Assembly (NCBI GenBank): GCA_020205615.1 | Contig: CM035163.1 | Span: 41,798,189 to 41,862,188 of the forward strand | Origin: Panax quinquefolius | Taxonomy: Eukaryota > Streptophyta > Magnoliopsida > Apiales > Araliaceae | Direction of reading: 5' to 3' | Length of the DNA: 64,000 nucleotides | Shown: in pieces, positions 57,035-64,000 of the stretch | Numbering within the stretch: the first letter of the stretch is position 1 | How the letters are laid out: each line of letters opens with the position of its first letter | Notes under the pieces: generated by a model | What the model saw: only the letters and a program-made list of their open reading frames with translations | What the model was told of the DNA's origin: nothing | Databases searched by the model: none | Made by a program: the position numbers and the translations under genes

Positions 57035-59770
57035 TGTAAGACCCCGAAATTTTTTAAATAAAAAGGAATTTTCTTTATTTATTATTTTGAAATAGTAAGG
57101 GTTGATTTGATTAATGTGGATAGTTAAGGGTTAAATACGCAAATATTTCAAAATAAGCAAGTGGTTATAAAATATTCATTGTTGTCGGGGAATATTCGTT
57201 TGGTCGTGGAATATTCGCATGCGATTAGGAATATTCGTATTGACGGCCAGCGACCATGTGTGGGCCCCATAACGAAAGCGATTGGATGAAGAAAACGACA
57301 AATATAAGTTGTTTTTAAATAACTACGTAGTTATTACTGAGATTATCTTGTTGGAATACCCGTTGGTTAAAACACACTAATACGCTGCGTTGTTGAACAA
57401 GAAGACACCAGTATTGCACCAATTATTGATTCTTACGTAAGAAGGCACTACTCAATAATGGTTACGATAATTACTGCTCAAAGATTTTATTGAGTTAATA
57501 ATTCTTTGCGTTGATATTTTATATTCTTTGTTGTTCAATAATTGTCATTACACAAAGATTTTCATTATCGAAGCAATAATTCATATTATCTGAATAATAT
57601 TATTAGATAACATTATTGGCAATGTCTAGAAAGTTACATCAAGGAGAGGTTTGGTCACCTAATTGCGCCAAAGAAGAAGAAATTCTTATTGAAAGCCCCT
57701 CTTTCCTGAACCTGCTGGTTGTCGATATTGTGATTCTCGTAATATTATTTGTGAATAATTAATTATTGATTTATATGATGAGGATAATATTGATTTTATG
57801 TGGATATAGATGGAGAAAATTTTTATAGTGACAATTGTTGAAAATTGAAATTTTATCTTTTTCTCGATAAAATAATTTATTTAAAAATATTATTATATTT
57901 TAATAATATAATAATGGTGATATTTTACAACTAATGTGGGATATATGAGTATCTGAGGAGGAAGAGTATTTTGTTGCAATAAATGTTTAAAACATGTTAA
58001 ACATGCTCGGTGGACCCCATTTATTGAATCGAAATTTGATTATAGCTTTAATAAAATCGCCCGCTTGTGGATTTCGATTCGATTTCATTTAGAATTTGGA
58101 AAAACTTTCTTCTGCAAAGTTGTAGAGAATTGAATTTCCTATAAAAACTCATGAGATTCGAATTTTCTGATGAAAGGGCTATTAATTATGAATTTTTGAA
58201 GCTCAAGTTCGAAATAATTAATTTTGGAAGTTTTAATTGTTTTATTTAAGAAAAACGTTTTTTGCAATCCCACATGTGATATAAATGTGCTGAATTCAGT
58301 TGGTCTAAGGTGGGCTTGAATTTGTTTAATTATATTAATATTTTATTAAATTTTACGCTTTTGTGTTAAGCATTTTCCTATAAATAGGTCTTGGGTTAGA
58401 ATTGAAAATCACACCGTAAATCAAGTTTTCTCTCTATATTATCGAGCGTATTCTTGTGAGTATTTTGAGTATACTTTGAGTATTGCTAGGCGGTTAAAGT
58501 TCCTTCAAAGACTATATCCTGTTCAATAAAGAGTCTTGATCTTTCGAGGTAAGGGGATATTATTTTTTTTTTCGTAATGATATTATTTCTTCAATATCAT
58601 TATATCTTTGAAATGTTGATCTGAAGTTTTTATCAAATTTGGAACTTTTTCATGTCTGGGTTACTATTCATGAGTTACTATTCACGAGTTACTATTCATG
58701 AGTTACTATTCACGAAGTTCTTATTCACGAGTACTATTCATTAAGCGTGAAGATGTTTTTGTGGAATTTCTATCTTTTGGTGTCTGAGTTACTATTCACG
58801 ATACGACACTATTCACGATATCTGACACTATTCACGTATACTGGTACTATTCAATAGAAAAATAAAATTTCTTCTTTTCGTCCAAAACATCTATTCGGAT
58901 ACTAACTCGATTGTATCCATGTTTTGATCATTCTTGAATTTTACACCACTATGATTATTTTTGAGGTATTTTTTTAAGCGTGGATAAAACCAAGTACGAA
59001 TCCTTAATCCTTAATCCTTGTCATTTTGTTTCACTTCGGATTCGTTTCTTAAAAATATTTTCATCATCCTCGATCTTAAATGATGATATTATTGAATATC
59101 TTTGGCACAGAGTGCAAAGATGAATGATTTCAAGAATATCTTTGGCTCAGTAGTGCAAAGATGAACAGTGTTTAAATGAACATGACCAATCGATGAATAT
59201 CTTTGGCTTTTGAGAGTGCAAAAGATGAATATTTGATTCCGGATGTATATTGATTGATGTTACAAGGATAAAATATTGATGATGGAATTTGTTAAATTCA
59301 TAGATTATAGTAGATTTCATTCTCACGTAACTCTTCTATGAATTATTATTTCACCGCAAATATTGATCCGAAACTTGTTGTACTATTGTATTCTATCGAT
59401 TTTTTCCTGTTGAAGACTAACGATAATTTGTTGTATATTATCTTAGTCATAATATTCTTTCTTGGGCTAGTTGAGCTCACCCCCTTTCCTTGTTGTTCCA
59501 TTTTTCTTCTCGGGAGGCGAGAATGTAATGAGTACTAGTCGGGTATGGAATGAAGATTCTAGAGAGAGTTGTTTAGTAGTCCTCACCATTTTTGTAAAAT
59601 AATGAATCAATAATGTGATGAGGATTTATTTGAGTATAGATATTGTCTAGAAGATAATATTTGTATTCAAACTCACGCTTTCTTGTTGTAATAATAAAGT
59701 TGTAGTTGTTTCGTACCATGTATTTGGCACTCGTAATGGGTGTTGTGTATACCTATTTTGGGGGCGTCCA
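57035..59770 (+). repeat. Middle (shared) LTR of array D
   Basis: It is 2736 bp, TGTAAGACCCCGA to GGGGCGTCCA. It acts as 3' LTR of internal 1 and 5' LTR of internal 2. TATA box 58379-58387, minisatellite 58660-58855, GCAAAGATGAA repeats 59095-59235. The end reads CGTCCACGG instead of CGTCACAGG, a small change at the border. Confidence 0.9.
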
Positions 59771-59961
59771 CGGTTAATATCGAGCTTAGGGATATGATCT
59801 CTGGCGGAGATCGGGGAATAGAACTAGGAGGGAGAGATGAGTAAATCCTTCGCTAGTGTGTCCTACCTAAGCTTATTTGTTAGTTGGTCGAGATATAGGG
59901 ATATTATGTGATATATTGATTTCCTTAATTAACCCTTGTTTTTATATGACAAGATTTGAGA

Positions 59962-61165
59962 ATGTCGACCGAGAATATTAACAATGGAAATGAGACCGTG
60001 GAGATGCTGTACTCACCAACGAGGAAAAAAGCGTAACAGTCGTTGCAATGTTCCTCCCGTGAACAACACCATTGAAAGCGAGATGATGAACGAGGGGATG
60101 TTTAGAAGTTTTTGCGAGTTCATGCAAAAATCGCATTTAGAAAACTTCGTGTTCAAAATACTGAGGAGGAAATGATAGCAATTCAAGGGTTGTCGCAACC
60201 AAGCGATTCGAAAGAGTTGGGACCACCGAATTTAAGGGAAAGCGGATCCGATCATGGGCGAAACATGGGTCAAACAAATTACCAAGATATTCGATGTCTT
60301 GGGATGCACGGAGAAACGAGAAGTTCCATTCGCCACCTTTATGTTCCGAGGCGCGATTCTTCGGTGGGAATCATGAAGCGTACCCATCCAAATTTACACT
60401 CAAAGATGTCATGGGAGACGTTTGAAAATTGTTCAATGACAAGTACTTCCACGAAAGTATTCGTCGTATGAAGGAAGTGGAGTTTATTAGACTAGAAGCG
60501 AATAACATGGCGGTGTCCCAAAGACGAGGCGAAGTTCGCGGAGTTATCCGAGTTTGCACCTCATTTGGTGGAGAATGAGGAACGTGTGACGCGATGTTTC
60601 GAGAGGTTTGAAACCCGACATACGTCGATATCTCATTTCTCATAAATTTTCTCTCTATTCGATGTTGTCAGCGTGGCTCGGTTGTTAGAAGCGAGATAAC
60701 GAGTACGCTCAACCGAGGGACCATAACCAGGATCATATCAAGATAGCGATCATCGAATAACGATAACCAAATGAGAAAGAAGAATACGTACAAAGCGGTA
60801 ACCACTCCGGTGGTAATCGTGGCCATGAAAATAGAAGAAGCGAGTCGGGAGGAGATTTTAAAAGAGGAGATTCAACAACGACCATGTGAAGACGTCGGTG
60901 CCAGAAGTAACTAGTTTTAAGGAGGAGAACGACCACCTATCGTATGTTACAAATCATGCGAAAGAGGGACATATCATTGGCGCCCACAACAGTTTAAGGT
61001 ATGCTATAATTGTGGAAAAGAAGGACATATCGCTCGAGATTGTACGATATCGAAACCCAGTCCAGTGAGAATGGTGACTCAAAAGGATGTCCCAGAAAAG
61101 TCAAAGTCAACGGTTCTTGGAAGAGCGTTTGTCGTGACCGGTCAAAATACAAGGAACCCGAACGA
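59962..61165 (+). pseudogene. D internal 2 gag
   Basis: It starts ATG 59962 (MSTENINNGNETVEMLYSPTR). It has the same order as internal 1: acidic N-terminus, ELGPPNLRES, IFDVLGCTE-type text, MSWETFEN, VEFIRLE and KYAEL-type text, then basic region and two damaged zinc knuckles at 60945-61050 (YNCGKEGHIARDC by frame). Frameshifts are at other places than in internal 1, which would be odd for two recent copies unless many are sequencing errors. Confidence 0.7.
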
Positions 61166-61715
61166 AGTTAGCACGGGTTAGTTAATTATAAATTCTTGCG
61201 AAGTATATACCTTACTAGATATCGGTTCTACCCATTCTTTTATCTCTCTTACTTGCGCTCAATGTTTAAACTTGACTCTGGAGAAATTAGACTTTGACCT
61301 ATCTGTGGAAACTCCGTTAGGAGAAACTTTCATCACATCCACTGTTTATAAATCTTGGTTGATTCAGGTTGGCACTAACACATTACCTGTTAACCTTATT
61401 TCTATAGAGATATTTGTTTTTGATGTGATTTTAAGGTTAACTACTCATCATGCCGAAATTGATTGTTTTCGTAAGGTTGTTAGTTTTCATATTCCTAAGC
61501 AACCTGTTATTCGAATTCAAGCAATCAAACCATTGTAGTCAAACATTTTCATATCAAGCCATGAAGTCATTCGTTTATTACGGATGTCAAGTTTTCTTAG
61601 TCCATGTTATGGATTTGAATAAAGACACGTCAGATTTGAATAATATTCTGTTGTTATTGATTTTTCCCGACGTATTTCTGAAGAATTTCTTGCTTACTCC
61701 CAAAGCCCGATATTA
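61166..61715 (+). pseudogene. D internal 2 aspartic protease
   Basis: It reads YTLLDIGSTHSFI near 61205 and is then open at 61272-61538 (FDLSVETPLGETFITSTVYKS, TLPVNLISIEIFVFDVIL), ending IRIQAIKPL. It is more intact than internal 1 because it keeps ACCTGT (61385) and AACCTGTT (61501). DIG replaces DTG. Confidence 0.7.
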
Positions 61716-62340
61716 AATTTTGTATCGAATTTGAACCCTAGACAAAACTCATTTCTAAAATCTCATATCGAATGGCTCTATTGAACTTCGTGAGTTAAAA
61801 TTCAACTATAGAATTTGGTACCGAGCCTTTATCTTGTGACTTCCTTTGTGGAATTCACCTAAGCCGAGACTCTCTGTAGGGGACGTCATATTCGATGCGA
61901 TAGTAAATCGATAGGTGTCATTGTGACGTCTTATCCAAGATTGGGATATGAGTCACGATTGAGAGCAACCTAAGTCGATGAATCGAAATACGTAGCTTTC
62001 AGGCTTAGTTGGTTATTATCGGAGATTCGTTGAAGGATATTCTCGAATCGCTATTCCATTAACGATCCGACTCGTAGAGATACAAAATTCGAATGGAGCA
62101 AAGAATGTGGGAAGAGCTTTGAAGAACTCAAGAGAAGACTCATTTCAAAGACATGTTTACGACCATGCCATCCTCGAAAAAGCGAACGCGTGGTAGGTGG
62201 CGTGTTGAGTAGAAGATCGTATACAAGTACGAGTACGATATTGTCAAAGACTCATTTCGAATAATTTACAAATAATAGAGATGGAGATGAAAACTCTAGT
62301 TACCCACGTGATGATATACGAGTATAATCGACTTTAATAG
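61640..62340 (+). pseudogene. D internal 2 RT/RNase H remnant
   Basis: It has the same content and joint as internal 1 and element B: pre-RT end, RT connection (GYYRRFVE, KFEWSKECGKSF), the joint at 62168-62182, VLSRRSYTSTST. No RT palm. Confidence 0.75.
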
Positions 62341-62389
62341 AAAAAGTTAAGGTTGCTCAAGCCACCGACCCGTAGCTGATGCGTATGAA

Positions 62390-63500
62390 GAAGAAAGTAT
62401 AAGAAGGAGCTATTCCGGAAGCGAGAATTGATGAAGAAGGAATACTTCGAGTCCACTCTAGACTTTGTGTTCCTGACGACTTTGATTTGAAGTACAAGAT
62501 TATGATGGAGGCACACAATACACCATTTGCAATCCATCCTGGAAGTACTAAAATGTATCGTGATCTTCGACATACATTTTGGTGGAACAATATGAAGAGA
62601 GAGATTGTAAAGTTTATCTCGATGTGTTTAACTTGCCAACGTGTAAAGGCGGAGCATCTTGTACCTAAGGGTCCTTTGCAACCACTTGAGATTCCGAAAT
62701 GGAAGTGGGAACACATTACTATGGATTTCGTTACGGGTCTTCCTACGGTTTCTCAAGGCATCAATGCTATTTGGGTTATTGTTGATAGATTAACCAAGTC
62801 TGCTCATTTCTTGCCGATACGGGAGACTTATTCCCTTGAACGTCTTGCTAGTATGTACGTGAATGAGATTGTAAGGTTGCATGGCATGCCAATATCCATA
62901 GTTTCGGATCGTGACCCAAGATTCACTTCAAGATTTTGGGTTAGCTTGCAAAAAAGCTATGGGTACGCAGATTCTGATTTAGTTCAAAGATACCATCCCC
63001 AAACCAGATGCATAAATCGAGAGGACTATTCAAACTCTTGAAGATCTATTAAAACTCGTGTCCTAGAAAGTTGGGATAAGTACTTGCCATTGGTGGAATT
63101 CTCATACAACAATAGTTATTAAACAAATATAGGCATGGTTCCATTCAAGCATTATATGGACAAAAATGTCGTTCTCCAATATGTTGGGATGAGGTGGGTG
63201 AAGCAACATTGTTGGGACCCGAGTTAATACGTATGACTAATGATTCGACAAACGTATACAAAAACGGCATAAGATCGACAAAAGAGTTATGCGGATCTTC
63301 ATCGAAAGGACGTGAAATTTAATGTAGGGATCATGTATTGTTGCGAGTTGCTCCATGGAAGGGAGTTACAAGATTTGGGAAGAGAGGAAAGCTCAATCCA
63401 CGATTTATTGGTCCATTTCAAATTCTTGACCGAGTAGGAAATGTAGCCTATAGACTTGCGTTACCTCCCAGTATGTCTCGTGTTCATAATGTGTTTCACA
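62390..63500 (+). pseudogene. D internal 2 integrase
   Basis: It is open for 184 codons at 62487-63041: zinc finger (AHNTPFAIH, CLTCQR), core with [13 protein letters not shown] and IVSDRDPRFTSRFW carrying both Asp residues. The Glu region is shifted (REDYSNS, where the expected frame holds a TIQTLED-type motif). The tail is open at 63338-63523 ([14 protein letters not shown]). This is the best preserved integrase in the window. Confidence 0.8.
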
Positions 63501-63529
63501 TATCTCATATTAGAAATATGTGAAAGACC

Positions 63530-63782
63530 CGAACCACGTTATTGAGTTAGAATCGGACGAGATAGCCAAGACTTAACGTATGAGGAGGTACTGTCAAGAT
63601 GTTGGATAGGAAGGAGCATGTCCTACGCCAAGAAAGGTTATACCACAAGTTAAAGTTTTGTGGAGGAATCATGCTTTATAGGGGAAATGACACGGGAATT
63701 GGAAACGGAAATGAAAGCGAGGTATCCTCACCTTTTCAAAACACACAGTATCGTCACGTCAATTTCGAGGACGAAATTTCAT
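63530..63782 (+). pseudogene. D internal 2 chromodomain
   Basis: It matches 56780-57022 but is frameshifted near 63560 and 63630, so the open frame (MLDRKEHVLRQERLY) leaves the chromodomain reading. The polypurine tract AAGGAGGGGAGGT follows at 63783-63795. Confidence 0.65.
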
Positions 63783-63795
63783 AAGGAGGGGAGGT

Positions 63796-64000
63796 TGTAA
63801 GACCCCAAATTTTTTAAATAAAAGGAATTTTCTTTATTTATTATTTTGAAATAGTAAGGGTTGATTTGATTAATGTGGATAGTTAAGGGTTAAATACGCA
63901 AATATTTCAAAATAAGCAAGTGGTTATAAAATATTCATTGTTGTCTTGGGAATATTCGTTTGGTCGTGGAATATTAAATGCATTTAAGAATATTATTCGC
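63796..64000 (+). repeat. Third LTR of array D, cut by the window end
   Basis: It starts TGTAAGACCCCAAATTTTTT and follows 50224 and 57035 for 205 bp, including one GAATATTC at 63950. The last 30 bases diverge (AATATTAAATGCATTTAAGA). It may be a complete 3' LTR or the start of a further unit. Confidence 0.85.

Larger units (their letters stand above)
50224..64000 (+). mobile_element. Chromovirus (Tekay-like) array D: LTR-internal-LTR-internal-LTR, continuing past the window
   Basis: LTRs lie at 50224-53005, 57035-59770 and 63796 onward; internals are 53006-57034 (4029 bp) and 59771-63795 (4025 bp). The repeat period is about 6.8 kb. The two internals agree in order and wording throughout, and share one deletion of RT/RNase H. 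The left flank is CAAAG; the right end is outside. Two elements sharing the middle LTR is the usual product of unequal LTR recombination or of template jumping. Confidence 0.88.

Overview
The window is a piece of nuclear genome from a plant, most likely a eudicot. This rests on long plant-type Ty3/gypsy (Tat and chromovirus) and Ty1/copia LTR retrotransposons, initiator-tRNA-Met primer sites, plant mobile domain ORFs, a plant Agenet/ENT gene with a GT-AG intron, and very AT-rich spacers. The species cannot be named from the sequence. About 85% of the window is LTR retrotransposon, stacked by nested insertion. Only about 10 kb (31.5-41.3 kb) is non-LTR sequence, and it holds one credible host gene.

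Layout. (1) 1-29150 is a large Tat-lineage Ty3/gypsy element whose 5' end lies off-window. It has pol on the + strand with a partial tandem duplication of the RT region, a second (archaeal-type) RNase H, a broken integrase, two antisense ORFs of the plant mobile domain type, a 3' minisatellite, a polypurine tract and a 2.7 kb 3' LTR. (2) Two chromovirus (Tekay-like) elements sit inside it: A at 4435-10438 on + with a truncated 3' LTR, and B at 10883-19887 on - with two LTRs and a perfect 5-bp duplication TCTTC. (3) The Tat element itself lies in a Tnt1-like copia element whose RT/RNase H end and 3' LTR are at 29151-31460. (4) The low-copy island holds a decayed HSP90 gene (minus), unresolved candidate exons, and a two-coding-exon Agenet/Tudor-plus-ENT gene (minus, 36619-38210) with an intron-containing 5' UTR. 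A foldback MITE follows at 39400. (5) 41346-45364 is the 5' end of another copy of the same copia family (LTR, primer site, gag, start of protease), split by a solo chromovirus LTR (42653-45338, TSD ACTGT). (6) 45365-50223 is a second copia family with a 1.85 kb LTR, a long hairpin-rich leader and gag. (7) From 50224 to the end a chromovirus array D runs LTR-internal-LTR-internal-LTR and continues off-window.

How the parts fit. Chromovirus copies B and D carry gag, protease, integrase and a C-terminal chromodomain, but all three internal regions lack the catalytic core of RT and RNase H at the same junction, so the family looks non-autonomous and would need RT in trans. Many apparent frameshifts in these copies fall at CAG/CTG, where paired copies disagree in a patterned way. 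This looks like base-calling error at methylated CHG sites left unpolished in high-copy repeats, so 'pseudogene' calls for these copies are partly provisional.

The points most worth a second look are the shared RT deletion, the array structure, the antisense plant mobile domain ORFs, the covarying hairpins with a constant AGGAGT loop at 46.5-48.3 kb, family-specific minisatellites at one fixed LTR position, and GAATATTC clusters in the LTRs that match a heat-shock-element half pair.
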